64,000 bases of DNA from Verrucomicrobiaceae bacterium (GTDB taxonomy: Bacteria; Verrucomicrobiota; Verrucomicrobiia; Verrucomicrobiales; Akkermansiaceae). A program made the translations under genes and the position numbers. This document shows positions 1-7,104 of this stretch, piece after piece. A model generated the notes under the pieces. It did not search any database. It was given only the letters and a program-made list of their open reading frames with translations, and was not told where the DNA came from. Position 1 is the stretch's first letter, and every line of letters begins with the position of its first letter. The stretch spans positions 62,001 through 126,000 of the forward strand of contig JAIXQH010000067.1 of NCBI GenBank assembly GCA_027484055.1. Reading direction: 5' to 3'.

Positions 1-218
1 CTCAACCCCATGCCCACATGCATCCCGATGATGCGGCTTATTACGGTGTCAAGCACCTCGACACCATGAAGCTGAAAGTCCACGGCCCACTCGCCATGAC
101 TTTCGACAACTTGATCGTCCGCGTCGATCCATCCTTCAAACTCGAAGTCCACATCGACACCGACGAAGGCAACGCCTGTGGCCTCAAGCCTGACACTTTC
201 TGCGAACTCACCAAGTAA
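1..218 (+). CDS. pduL: Phosphotransacylase PduL, C-terminal part (partial)
   Basis: The reading frame is open from the left edge of the window (first full codon at base 3) and ends at 218, so only about 71 C-terminal residues are visible. A His-rich HAHMHPDDA segment near the start and the LEVHIDTDEGNACGL segment at the end match the PduL family, which interconverts acyl-CoA and acyl-phosphate in microcompartments with a fold unrelated to Pta. It is followed after 33 bases by a shell gene, so it is the recycling enzyme of this microcompartment: it would make propionyl- or acetyl-phosphate for the acetate kinase encoded downstream. The assignment rests on the C-terminal motifs and on context. 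Confidence 0.85.
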   Translation, partial: QPHAHMHPDDAAYYGVKHLDTMKLKVHGPLAMTFDNLIVRVDPSFKLEVHIDTDEGNACGLKPDTFCELTK

Positions 219-251
219 TCTCAATCCAATCCCATATCACCAACTAACATT

Positions 252-524
252 ATGAGCACTGCACTCGGCATGATCGAAACTAAAGGCTACGTCGGCAGCG
301 TCGAAGCCACCGACGCCATGGCTAAGGCCGCCAACGTTGAACTCGTCAAACAAATCCAAACTGGCGGTGGCTTCCTCACCGTCCTCGTCAAAGGCGACGT
401 CGGCAGCGTGAAAGCAGCCGTTGATGCCGGTGCAGAAGCAGCAGGCCGCGTAGGCGAGCTGGTTTCTTCCCACGTCATCGCTCGTCCGCACATCGAGCTC
501 CTTAGCCAATTCGGCATCGCTTGA
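252..524 (+). CDS. BMC-H hexameric shell protein 1
   Basis: The 90-residue protein is a single BMC domain (Pfam BMC, CcmK/PduA type). It opens with ALGMIETKGYVGSVEATDAM, has a central KGDVGSVKAAVDAG segment and ends in the conserved HVIARPH stretch. Proteins of this type form the hexagonal tiles of microcompartment facets, and the residues around the central pore decide metabolite passage. The start at 252 gives the usual family length. No clear Shine-Dalgarno sequence is visible. It is first of three BMC-H genes in the operon; the next begins 36 bases after its stop. Confidence 0.95.
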   Translation: MSTALGMIETKGYVGSVEATDAMAKAANVELVKQIQTGGGFLTVLVKGDVGSVKAAVDAGAEAAGRVGELVSSHVIARPHIELLSQFGIA

Positions 525-560
525 ACCTTCATTTTTTAACCCTCTAAACTTACCAATACC

Positions 561-839
561 ATGGCCAAGCAAGCAATCGGCATCATCGAAACCAAAGGTT
601 TCGTCGCCCTCATCGAAGCCTCGGACGCAGCTCTCAAGGCAGCGGACATCAAAATGACCGGCTGGGATAAAATCGGCTCCGGCCTCGTCACCGGTTTCTT
701 CACGGGAGACGTCGCAGCTGTCAAAGCCGGCCTCGACGCCGCCGCATCAGCCGGCTCCCGCATCGGCACGGTGACTTCCGTGCAAATCATCCCACGTCCA
801 CACGACGACCTGTCGAAGCTCGGCACTTGGATCGCCTGA
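561..839 (+). CDS. BMC-H hexameric shell protein 2
   Basis: The 92-residue BMC-domain protein opens MAKQAIGIIETKGFVALIEA and ends in QIIPRPHDDLSKLGTW. It is a close paralogue of the 252-524 and 2147-2458 products, with a different pore region, so mixed facets with different permeability are likely (inference). The gene lies between the first shell gene and ackA. Its stop codon is followed after 4 bases by a palindromic intergenic repeat (844-908). Confidence 0.95.
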   Translation: MAKQAIGIIETKGFVALIEASDAALKAADIKMTGWDKIGSGLVTGFFTGDVAAVKAGLDAAASAGSRIGTVTSVQIIPRPHDDLSKLGTWIA

Positions 840-843
840 TTTC

Positions 844-908
844 GTTAAACGTTAGATATTAAAAGTTAAAGGGATATTCCTTCTAACTTTTAACAAATAA
901 CCAATAAC
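844..908. repeat. Palindromic intercistronic repeat, GTTA-phrase family, no cargo
   Basis: The left arm (844-871) is built from GTTA/AAAGTTA phrases and the right arm (881-908) is its imperfect reverse complement, matching at 20 of 28 positions. A short GGGATATTCC core lies between them. The element begins 4 bases after the stop of the shell gene and ends 14 bases before the ackA start, so it fills the gap. Similar elements lie at 4364-4446 and 52652-52729, and the same phrase forms the arms of the four-helix-bundle gene element at 54761-55232. Confidence 0.75.
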
Positions 909-922
909 CTCATTTAATACCC

Positions 923-2098
923 ATGCTCGTTCTCGTCGCCAACCTTGGCTCCACTTCATTTAAATACCGTCTCTTCCGCATGAATGAGAACGGTGGAGAT
1001 GTCATTGCCAAGGGAGGCTACGAGCGCGTCACGGATCATGCCGTTGTCATCGAGGACGCACTTGCGACCCTCCAGAAAGACGGCATCATCGCGAGCGCTG
1101 ACGAGATTGAAGCTGTGGGTTTCAAGACGGTTTTAGGAAAAGATGTGAGTGGCTGCGTCATCGCCGATCAGACGGTGATCGACGCGCTCGATGGCTTCAC
1201 CGCTGTCGCTCCCGCGCACAATCCTCCTTACGCCGCCGGCATTCGTCAGTTTGAAAAGGCGCTGCCAAAGGCACGTCTCGTCGCGCTTTTTGAAACCGCT
1301 TTCTACCAGTGGACCTCCCCAGCGTATTACAACTACGCTATCCCACAAAGCTGGCGTGACATTGGCATTCGTCGCTACGGCTTCCATGGTGCCAGCCATA
1401 AATTCATCGCTGAGCGTTCCGCAGAACTCTGCGACCGCGAGGACATCGCGGAAATTGCCCGCCGCCTTTACTTGGACGGGCCTCAGGAAGTTTCCGCCAA
1501 GCCATTCCGCGTCGTTTCTTGTCACCTCGGTGGTTCAAGTTCGGTGACCGGCATCCGCAACGGTGTCGCTATCGGTTCCAGCATGGGCTTCTCGCCCCAA
1601 AGCGGACTCCCGCAAAACAATCGTGTCGGCGACCTTGATTCCGGTGCAATCCCCTATGCGATGCGCACTCTCGGACTCTCACTCGATGAGGCCGAGCGTC
1701 AATTGGCCAAAGAATCCGGCCTGCTCGGACTTTCCGGTGTCTCCAATGACGCCCGCGACATCGAAAAAGCCGCTGCCGAAGGAAACCCCGCCGCCGTTCT
1801 CGCTCTCGAAGCTAACATCCACTCGATCCGTCACTGGATCGGTGCCTTCCTCCTTGATCTCGGCGGCCTCGACGCCCTCGTCTTCACCGCTGGCATCGGC
1901 GAAAATGGCCGCGACACCCGCGCTGCCGTTTGCAAGGACCTCGAAGCCTTTGGAATCTTTTTGGATCCCGAAAAAAACGCGGCCTGTCGCGCCACGGAGG
2001 CGGTCATCAGCACCGATGATTCTCCTGTGAAAATCATCGTCATCCCAGCCAACGAAGAACTCGTGTTAGCCCGCGAAGTCTACCGCAAGCTGTCTTAA
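923..2098 (+). CDS. ackA: Acetate/propionate kinase
   Basis: The 391-residue protein belongs to the acetokinase family. It has the N-terminal phosphate-binding signature NLGSTSFKYRLF (residues 7-18), the YGFHGASHK signature (about 152-160) and the C-terminal FTAGIGENG nucleotide-binding loop (about 320-328). It converts acyl-phosphate and ADP to the acid and ATP. Placed after pduL and between shell genes, it gives the substrate-level phosphorylation step of the microcompartment pathway. Acetate kinase is a usual member of PV-type loci. No shell-targeting extension is obvious. The NLG start differs from the NxGSSS form of E. coli AckA, as is common in this sub-branch. Confidence 0.93.
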   Translation: MLVLVANLGSTSFKYRLFRMNENGGDVIAKGGYERVTDHAVVIEDALATLQKDGIIASADEIEAVGFKTVLGKDVSGCVIADQTVIDALDGFTAVAPAHNPPYAAGIRQFEKALPKARLVALFETAFYQWTSPAYYNYAIPQSWRDIGIRRYGFHGASHKFIAERSAELCDREDIAEIARRLYLDGPQEVSAKPFRVVSCHLGGSSSVTGIRNGVAIGSSMGFSPQSGLPQNNRVGDLDSGAIPYAMRTLGLSLDEAERQLAKESGLLGLSGVSNDARDIEKAAAEGNPAAVLALEANIHSIRHWIGAFLLDLGGLDALVFTAGIGENGRDTRAAVCKDLEAFGIFLDPEKNAACRATEAVISTDDSPVKIIVIPANEELVLAREVYRKLS

Positions 2099-2146
2099 TT
2101 CTCTCTCATCTCACTTCTCACAAACTCACACTAAACTAATACTACC

Positions 2147-2458
2147 ATGGCCAAACAAGCAGTTGGACTCCTCGAAACCCGTGGCCTCGCCTGTCTCGTC
2201 GTCGGCGTTGACGCGATGCTCAAATCCGCAAACGTCGAACTCGTCGGACCGATGAAACAAGTCGGCAGCGCACTTTGCAATGCCGTCGTCACCGGTGACG
2301 TCGCCGCCGTCAAAGCCGCGCTCGATGCCGGTGCCGCAGCCGCTGCGGAATCAGGTGAAGTCGTCAGCGCTCACGTCATCGCCCGTCCGGACGATGCCAT
2401 CGACGGTGTCCTGCCGAAGGATCCTGCCGGTGCTGCCGCTCGCGCTCCACGTAAGTAA
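2147..2458 (+). CDS. BMC-H hexameric shell protein 3, with C-terminal tail
   Basis: The 103-residue BMC-domain protein opens MAKQAVGLLETRGLACLVVG. After the HVIARPDDAI segment it carries an extra tail of about 18 residues rich in Ala, Pro and Lys/Arg (ending AARAPRK) that the other two BMC-H proteins lack. The tail could face the lumen or the cytosol and might bind cargo (inference). The gene sits between ackA and the first BMC-P gene. A strong GC-rich hairpin follows its stop at 2469-2502. Confidence 0.94.
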   Translation: MAKQAVGLLETRGLACLVVGVDAMLKSANVELVGPMKQVGSALCNAVVTGDVAAVKAALDAGAAAAAESGEVVSAHVIARPDDAIDGVLPKDPAGAAARAPRK

Positions 2459-2468
2459 CTCACGATTT

Positions 2469-2502
2469 ACCGCGCCGGACTGAGCAATCGGTCCGGCGCG
2501 GT
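2469..2502 (+). promoter_or_regulatory. GC-rich intra-operon hairpin
   Basis: A perfect 12-bp stem (ACCGCGCCGGAC paired with its reverse complement) encloses a 10-base loop. It lies 10 bases after the third BMC-H stop and 18 bases before the BMC-P start. There is no U-run, so it is probably not an intrinsic terminator. A role in mRNA processing, or in setting the ratio of abundant hexamers to rare pentamers, is plausible but inferred. Confidence 0.6.
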
Positions 2503-2519
2503 CATTCCTCATATTCCTA

Positions 2520-2828
2520 ATGTTTCTCGCAGAAGTCATTGGACAAGTTGTCTCGACGAAAAAAGACGAACTCATGGTCGGAAGGAAACTTCTCCTGCTT
2601 CGTCCCAAACTCATCGATGACAAAGACCCTTCCAAATTCAAGGATGGGGCTAACACCATCGTCGCCATCGATACCGTCGGTGCCGGGGAAGGTGAACTCG
2701 TGCTCTTCTGCCAAGGCAGCTCGGCCCGCGCCGCGCAAGGCCTCAAATTGATCCCTGTCGATGCCGCCATCGTCGCCATCATCGACCGCGTGGAAGTCCA
2801 CGGTAAAACTCTCTATAAAGGTGGTTAA
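2520..2828 (+). CDS. BMC-P pentameric vertex protein 1 (EutN/CcmL family)
   Basis: The 102-residue protein opens MFLAEVIGQVVSTKKDELM and contains IVAIDTVGAGEGELVLFCQGSSAR. This is the EutN/CcmL pattern, in which an OB-like fold forms pentamers that cap shell vertices. It ends after the AAIVAIIDRVEV strand. It is one of three pentamer paralogues in the operon; three BMC-P genes are typical of PV-type loci. Confidence 0.94.
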   Translation: MFLAEVIGQVVSTKKDELMVGRKLLLLRPKLIDDKDPSKFKDGANTIVAIDTVGAGEGELVLFCQGSSARAAQGLKLIPVDAAIVAIIDRVEVHGKTLYKGG

Positions 2829-2871
2829 GACCCACTGACTGCCGCCCACTTTCCTTCCCTTTCCATTCCGC

Positions 2872-4359
2872 ATGAAAACTCTCGATCCAGATACCCTACG
2901 CTCCGTCGTCGAATCCGTCATTTCGCGCCTTGCGACTGCCGGTGCCACCACGACCCCAGCACCCGCCGCAGTTCCTGCTGCCGCGAAATCCTCTTCCTGC
3001 GGCTGCGGCTGCAGCGGCGAGTCCGGCCAACGCGGAGTTTTCACCTGTGTCGATAAAGCCGCAAACGCGGCGACCGACGCTCACCTCCAGTTGAAAAAAC
3101 TCGGAGTCGCTGGCCGCGCCAAGGTCATCGAAATCGTCAAAGGCCTCGCCGTCGCAAATGCCGAGCCATGGGGCCGCTTCGAAATGGAAGAGACCAAAAT
3201 CGGCCGCCTCGACCACAAGATCGGCAAACTGCTCATCACCAAAAACGTCCCCGGCACCGAGTGGCTCCAGCCCTTCGCCATGAGCGGCGACGGCGGCATC
3301 ACTCTCGAAGAATACGCGCCCTTCGGCGTGATCGGTGCCATCCTTCCCGTCACCCACTCGGTCCCAACCCTCACTGGAAACGTCATCAACATGGTGGCCG
3401 CTGGAAACTCCATTGTCTTCAATCCCCATCCCGGCGGTGCACGCAGTGCCGCCATGGCAGTCCGCGCTTACAACGAAGCCATTTTCCGCGAAATCGGCAT
3501 CGATAACATCATCACGACGATTGAAACGCCGAGCCTCGAATCCTTCGACCTGCTCTGCAAAAACCCACTCGTCAACCTGCTCGCCATCACCGGTGGCCCT
3601 GCCGTGGTGAACGCCGCCATGAAATCCGGCAAACGCGCCATCTGCGCTGGCCCAGGAAATCCAGTCGTCGTCGTCGATTCCTCAGCCGACCTCGCAAAAG
3701 CCGCCCGTGCCATCGTTGAAGGCGGTGCGTTCGACAACAACCTGCTCTGCATCGGTGAAAAAGTCGTCTTCGTGGTCGGCTCCGTCTTCAACCGCTTCTG
3801 TGAAGAACTCACCAAGGCCGGTGCCGCCCGCCTGAATGCCCAGGAACTTGAGCGCCTAACCGCAGCAGCCTTCACCGTGAAACCCGGCGAAGGCGGTGGC
3901 TGCTCCCACGCTTCCGTCAACCGCGCCCTCGTCGGTGCCGACCCAAGCGTCCTCGCCCAACACGCCGGTGCCACCATCCCTGCTGGCACTCAGTTGCTCT
4001 TCGCAGAAACCGATGCTGACCACCTCTTCGTCCAAGAAGAGCAAATGATGCCGATGATGCCCATCGTCTCTTGCCCAGACTTCGAGACCGCCGTCCGCGA
4101 AGCCAAACGCGCCGAGCACAACTACCGCCACTCCGCCATCATCCACACCAAGGACGTTGATCACATGACCTACATGGCCAAGGAAATGGACACCACGATC
4201 TTCGTGAAAAACGGTGCTTCCGTCGCCGGCCTCGGTCTCGGTGGCGAAGGCTATCTTTCCTACTCCATCGCCACCACCACCGGTGAGGGCATCACCACTC
4301 CCAAAACCTTCACCCGCGTGCGCCGCTGCGTCCTCGTCGAAAATCTCCGGATCATTTAA
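2872..4359 (+). CDS. CoA-acylating aldehyde dehydrogenase (PduP-like), encapsulated
   Basis: The 495-residue protein of the aldehyde dehydrogenase superfamily should oxidise lactaldehyde or propionaldehyde to the acyl-CoA with NAD+ inside the compartment. Residues 1-22 (LDPDTLRSVVESVISRLATA) form an amphipathic helix of the encapsulation-peptide type. A Pro/Ala linker follows, then a Cys-rich CGCGCSG patch near residues 43-49. The catalytic domain carries the nucleophile Cys293 in NNLLCIGEK, as in PduP and EutE. The LRII C-terminus completes the fold. It is flanked by shell genes. The Cys cluster in the linker is unusual and could bind metal or act in redox sensing (inference). Confidence 0.93.
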   Translation: MKTLDPDTLRSVVESVISRLATAGATTTPAPAAVPAAAKSSSCGCGCSGESGQRGVFTCVDKAANAATDAHLQLKKLGVAGRAKVIEIVKGLAVANAEPWGRFEMEETKIGRLDHKIGKLLITKNVPGTEWLQPFAMSGDGGITLEEYAPFGVIGAILPVTHSVPTLTGNVINMVAAGNSIVFNPHPGGARSAAMAVRAYNEAIFREIGIDNIITTIETPSLESFDLLCKNPLVNLLAITGGPAVVNAAMKSGKRAICAGPGNPVVVVDSSADLAKAARAIVEGGAFDNNLLCIGEKVVFVVGSVFNRFCEELTKAGAARLNAQELERLTAAAFTVKPGEGGGCSHASVNRALVGADPSVLAQHAGATIPAGTQLLFAETDADHLFVQEEQMMPMMPIVSCPDFETAVREAKRAEHNYRHSAIIHTKDVDHMTYMAKEMDTTIFVKNGASVAGLGLGGEGYLSYSIATTTGEGITTPKTFTRVRRCVLVENLRII

Positions 4360-4363
4360 TGAC

Positions 4364-4446
4364 GTTAGAAGTTATTTGTTAAAAGTTATTAGGCCCGTGT
4401 CTTCCTCTTCTAAACAACCAATAACCCATAACTCATAACCTCTAAC
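4364..4446. repeat. Palindromic intercistronic repeat, GTTA-phrase family, no cargo
   Basis: The left arm (4364-4393) is made of GTTAGAAGTTATTTG-like phrases. The right arm (4416-4446) is an imperfect inverted copy, with about 22 of 30 positions pairing and a 22-base loop. The aldehyde dehydrogenase stop is 4 bases before it, and the next shell gene starts 10 bases after it. It has the same phrase vocabulary as 844-908 and 52652-52729. Confidence 0.75.
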
Positions 4447-4456
4447 TCTCCAAACC

Positions 4457-4711
4457 ATGTTCCTCGCTCAAGTCGTCGGCCACGCAGTCAGTAGTTATTC
4501 CCACCCTTCACTCAAAGGACACAAGATGATGCTCTGCCAAGCCCTCGACCCTGAACATGGACTCACCGGAGCTCCCATGATCGCCATCGACCTTTTCGGC
4601 GCAGGCCTGCATTCGAAAGTGCTAGTCTCCACCGACGGCCTCGGTGCCCGTCACATCGTCCACGACGACTCATCACCCATCCGCAATTTCATCCAAGGAA
4701 TCGTTGATTGA
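4457..4711 (+). CDS. BMC-P pentameric vertex protein 2
   Basis: The 84-residue EutN/CcmL-family protein opens MFLAQVVGHAVSSYSHPSL and continues with MIAIDLFGAGLHSKVLVSTDG. It is shorter than its two paralogues, matching the compact form of the family. It is the second of three vertex proteins. The stop codon TGA is the first part of a further inverted repeat (4711-4838). Confidence 0.92.
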   Translation: MFLAQVVGHAVSSYSHPSLKGHKMMLCQALDPEHGLTGAPMIAIDLFGAGLHSKVLVSTDGLGARHIVHDDSSPIRNFIQGIVD

Positions 4712-4838
4712 TAAGACACAAGAACGCTTCGCTCCAAGACCCACGACTCAAGATGAAGAATCCACTTTCCCAATCACCATTCACACCAACGCAGCAAGCC
4801 CCTCTTGTCTTGTGTCTTGCGTCTTGTCGTCTTGAATC
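4711..4838. repeat. Intercistronic inverted repeat, CAAGAC-phrase family, no cargo
   Basis: The left arm (4711-4755) carries AAGACACAAGA, CCAAGAC and ACTCAAGA phrases. The right arm (4803-4838) is the inverted form with repeated TCTTG(T/C)CTTG phrases. The 47 bases between them hold no gene. The stop of the upstream shell gene coincides with the left edge, and the next start is 9 bases past the right edge. The architecture is as in the GTTA-phrase elements, but the arm sequence is unrelated. Confidence 0.6.
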
Positions 4839-4847
4839 TCTCTAACC

Positions 4848-5168
4848 ATGCGCGTAGCCCAAGTCATCGGTCGAGTGACCCTGAGTATTCAAGATCCTGC
4901 TTTCAAAGGCGGGCGTTGGCTCATGGTCAGTCCCCTCGATGCCGGGCAATTCAACGACGCCTGCCGCAAGGCTCCCGCCCTTTCCGCCCAGTCATCCCTC
5001 GTCACCTACGACAACATGGGTGCCAGTGACGGCGACATTGTCGGCATTGTCGAAGGCGCAGAAGCCACGGCACCCTTTGATTTTCCGATCCCCATCGACG
5101 CGATCACCGTCGCGATTTTTGATTCACTTTATTACGAACCACCTGTTTCCGAGCCCACTAACCGCTGA
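4848..5168 (+). CDS. BMC-P pentameric vertex protein 3
   Basis: The 106-residue EutN/CcmL-family protein opens MRVAQVIGRVTLSIQDPAF and continues GGRWLMVSPLDAGQFNDACR. It has a longer internal loop than the other two vertex proteins (residues about 35-60), a recognised feature of one PV-type pentamer. It ends 5 bases before the aldolase start, so the two are probably co-translated. Confidence 0.91.
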   Translation: MRVAQVIGRVTLSIQDPAFKGGRWLMVSPLDAGQFNDACRKAPALSAQSSLVTYDNMGASDGDIVGIVEGAEATAPFDFPIPIDAITVAIFDSLYYEPPVSEPTNR

Positions 5169-5173
5169 ACTAC

Positions 5174-6277
5174 ATGAGCAACAAAGTCTTCACTGCCGCT
5201 GATATCGAAGCCCACTTGAAATCTGGGAAAACTGCCGCAGATCTGCCAAAAGGCGCGGTTCTGACTCCATCCGCCAAGGACGTGCTCCGCGATGGAATCG
5301 GCCCGGTGCGTGCTGGTGGAAATTCTATGAGCAGCCCATCCGCCCAATCCGCCGCACCCGCTGTTTATGCGGAGCCCATCCTTCCTGACTACGAATACCA
5401 CTGGACTCCCGGAAAAGACCCAAAAACTCCTGCGGAAATCCACGCGTTTTTCCACTCCGCTCCCATCGTCGCCCTCAAGGAGCGCATGGTGGAAATCGGC
5501 CAGCGCATGTGGGCCCGTGAATACACCGACGGCAACGGCGGCAACCTCACCATCCGCGTCGGTGACAACTTGGTGCTTTGCACCCCGACTCTCGTTTCCA
5601 AAGGCTTCATGACTGTCGAGCAAATGTGCCTCGTGGACATGGAAGGCGTGCAGCTTGCCGGTAAATACAAGCGCACCTCCGAGTGCATGACTCACCTTGC
5701 CATTATGAAGCGCCAGCCAAAGGCCAAAGCCTGCTGCCACGCTCACCCACCACACGGCACCGCATTCGCCGTCGCAGGTGTCCAGCCACCAACTTGCATG
5801 ATCCCCGAGGCGGAAGTGTTCCTCGGTCAGATCGGTCTTTCCCAATATCAAACCCCCGGCACCCCTGCCAATGCCGTCGCCGTCGGTGACGCAGCGGTCG
5901 ACCACATGGCCGTGCTCATGGTCAACCACGGTGTCATCACTTGGGGCAAGGACATCGAAGATTCCTACTGGAAAATGGAAAACGTCGAGTCCTACTGCAA
6001 AACCATCTGGGTCGCGTCTCAGCTCAACGGCGGCAAGCTCCTTACCATCACCGGTGGCCAAGCCAAGGAACTCATCGCCCTCCGCAAGGTGCTCGGCATG
6101 GAAGACAAGCGTGCGAATTGGCAAGAATGCCAGCTCTGCGACAACGCCGAGTTCAGCCCCGGCACCGTCTGCCAAATCCCCGACAAGGCCGCCCCGACTG
6201 GTAGCGCCAAGCTCGACCCAGAAGCGGAAAAACTCGTACAAATGCTCACTGAGCAGATCCTTGCGGCTGTTAAATAA
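5174..6277 (+). CDS. Class II aldolase (fuculose/rhamnulose-1-phosphate type), encapsulated
   Basis: The 367-residue protein has a class II aldolase/adducin domain at about 95-310. It shows GGNLTIRVGDN, the zinc-binding HAHPPHG motif (His189, His191, His194) and a later VNHGVITWGKD segment. The family cleaves L-fuculose-1-P or L-rhamnulose-1-P to DHAP and L-lactaldehyde. It is longer than FucA (about 215 residues) because of an N-terminal extension (1-75) and a C-terminal helix (about 348-367, DPEAEKLVQMLTEQILAAVK). That helix looks like an encapsulation peptide and resembles the one at the dehydrogenase N-terminus. It is the last gene of the operon, with a terminator following. Confidence 0.92.
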   Translation: MSNKVFTAADIEAHLKSGKTAADLPKGAVLTPSAKDVLRDGIGPVRAGGNSMSSPSAQSAAPAVYAEPILPDYEYHWTPGKDPKTPAEIHAFFHSAPIVALKERMVEIGQRMWAREYTDGNGGNLTIRVGDNLVLCTPTLVSKGFMTVEQMCLVDMEGVQLAGKYKRTSECMTHLAIMKRQPKAKACCHAHPPHGTAFAVAGVQPPTCMIPEAEVFLGQIGLSQYQTPGTPANAVAVGDAAVDHMAVLMVNHGVITWGKDIEDSYWKMENVESYCKTIWVASQLNGGKLLTITGGQAKELIALRKVLGMEDKRANWQECQLCDNAEFSPGTVCQIPDKAAPTGSAKLDPEAEKLVQMLTEQILAAVK

Positions 6278-6297
6278 GCTCGATAACTAGTGTCTCA

Positions 6298-6330
6298 AAA
6301 AGCGCAGGCGTCATGCCTGCGCTTTTTTTT
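6298..6330 (+). terminator. Rho-independent terminator of the microcompartment operon
   Basis: A perfect 9-bp stem AGCGCAGGC / GCCTGCGCT with loop GTCAT is followed by eight T. It lies about 20 bases after the aldolase stop. The A-run before the stem also allows weak action on the other strand. Confidence 0.93.
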
Positions 6331-6412
6331 GTGTCTTTAGGCTTCGCCGGACGCAAAGTGACAACGATCGGGTGGGTCTTGATCCGATTCCGAGCTTGCG
6401 ATTCCTTCGCTG

Positions 6413-6430
6413 TGGATATATGTATATCCA
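6413..6430. promoter_or_regulatory. Palindrome just upstream of vapB, candidate operator
   Basis: TGGATATA-TG-TATATCCA is a perfect 8-bp inverted repeat around a 2-base spacer. It ends 3 bases before the antitoxin ATG at 6434. VapBC-type complexes commonly bind palindromes at their own promoter, so this is the likely autoregulation site. The AT-rich half-sites could also contain the -10 element. Confidence 0.6.
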
Positions 6431-6433
6431 TCA

Positions 6434-6667
6434 ATGAAAACGACTGTATTCACATCAGGCGGATCACAGGCCGTGCGTATCCCGAAAGAATTCCGAATCG
6501 ACGCGAAAAGGGTGGAAATTGAACGGAAAGGCGGGACTTTGGTGCTCCGTCCGCTTCCAGATGAAACTACTTGGCCGGATGGTTGGCTCGAGTCATTCGC
6601 CGCCGGGAAACTGGATGAAAGCTTCCAACGTCAACCCCAAGGTGAGCCGCGGGAGGTGAATTTCTGA
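6434..6667 (+). CDS. vapB: VapB-type antitoxin (AbrB/MazE fold)
   Basis: The 77-residue protein starts MKTTVFTSGGSQAVRIPKEF, the swapped-hairpin AbrB/SpoVT DNA-binding signature of VapB and MazE antitoxins, followed by KGGTLVLRPLP. The C-terminal half (about 45-77) is the likely toxin-neutralising segment. Its TGA overlaps the toxin ATG by one base (6667), the usual coupling of antitoxin-first pairs. The start at 6434 places the palindrome 6413-6430 right upstream. Confidence 0.88.
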   Translation: MKTTVFTSGGSQAVRIPKEFRIDAKRVEIERKGGTLVLRPLPDETTWPDGWLESFAAGKLDESFQRQPQGEPREVNF

Positions 6668-7059
6668 TGGTCCTGCTTGATACAGACACCTGCATTCATT
6701 TCATGAAAGGCAGACCCGGAGTCCTTGAGAACTTCTCCCGATACCGTCCTGGAACTGTATTTCTGTCCTCGATCAGTTATCACGAACTGCTCTACGGAGC
6801 GCTGCACTCGGGGGCGGTTCAGAAGCATTTGGAGGTGGTGGCCGCATTCATCGCGCCCATTCAAGTGCTGCCGTTCACTTTGGTTTCAGCCGGGTATTCT
6901 TCCCAAGTCCGTCAATCTCTGGCTGCTGCCGGGCAAACGATAGGTCCGCTCGACACGCTCATTGCCGGGCATGCTCTGGAACATGAACTCACGCTGGTGA
7001 CCGGAAATACTCGCGAGTTCGCCCGGATTGGGGGGCTGATGCTGGAAAACTGGGGGTAG
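6667..7059 (+). CDS. vapC: VapC-type PIN-domain ribonuclease toxin
   Basis: The 130-residue PIN-domain protein has MVLLDTDTCIHFMKG with the first catalytic Asp, YHELLYGA with the central acidic residue, and PLDTLIAGHALEHELTLVTGNTREF with the last acidic residues. It is expected to cleave RNA, for example tRNA or rRNA, in a Mg2+-dependent way. It is translationally coupled to the upstream AbrB-fold antitoxin. All PIN acidic positions appear present, so it is probably active. Confidence 0.9.
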   Translation: MVLLDTDTCIHFMKGRPGVLENFSRYRPGTVFLSSISYHELLYGALHSGAVQKHLEVVAAFIAPIQVLPFTLVSAGYSSQVRQSLAAAGQTIGPLDTLIAGHALEHELTLVTGNTREFARIGGLMLENWG

Positions 7060-7104
7060 CAAAAAGAGCTGCGGGGGTATTGCAGCAATTTGGCTATGAT
7101 TGCT

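Noticed and set aside
5132-6241. Long leftward open frame opposite the class II aldolase
   Set aside because: It mirrors the aldolase codons; composition (runs of Asp/Gly/Val/His) is that of a GC-rich shadow frame, with no recognisable motif.
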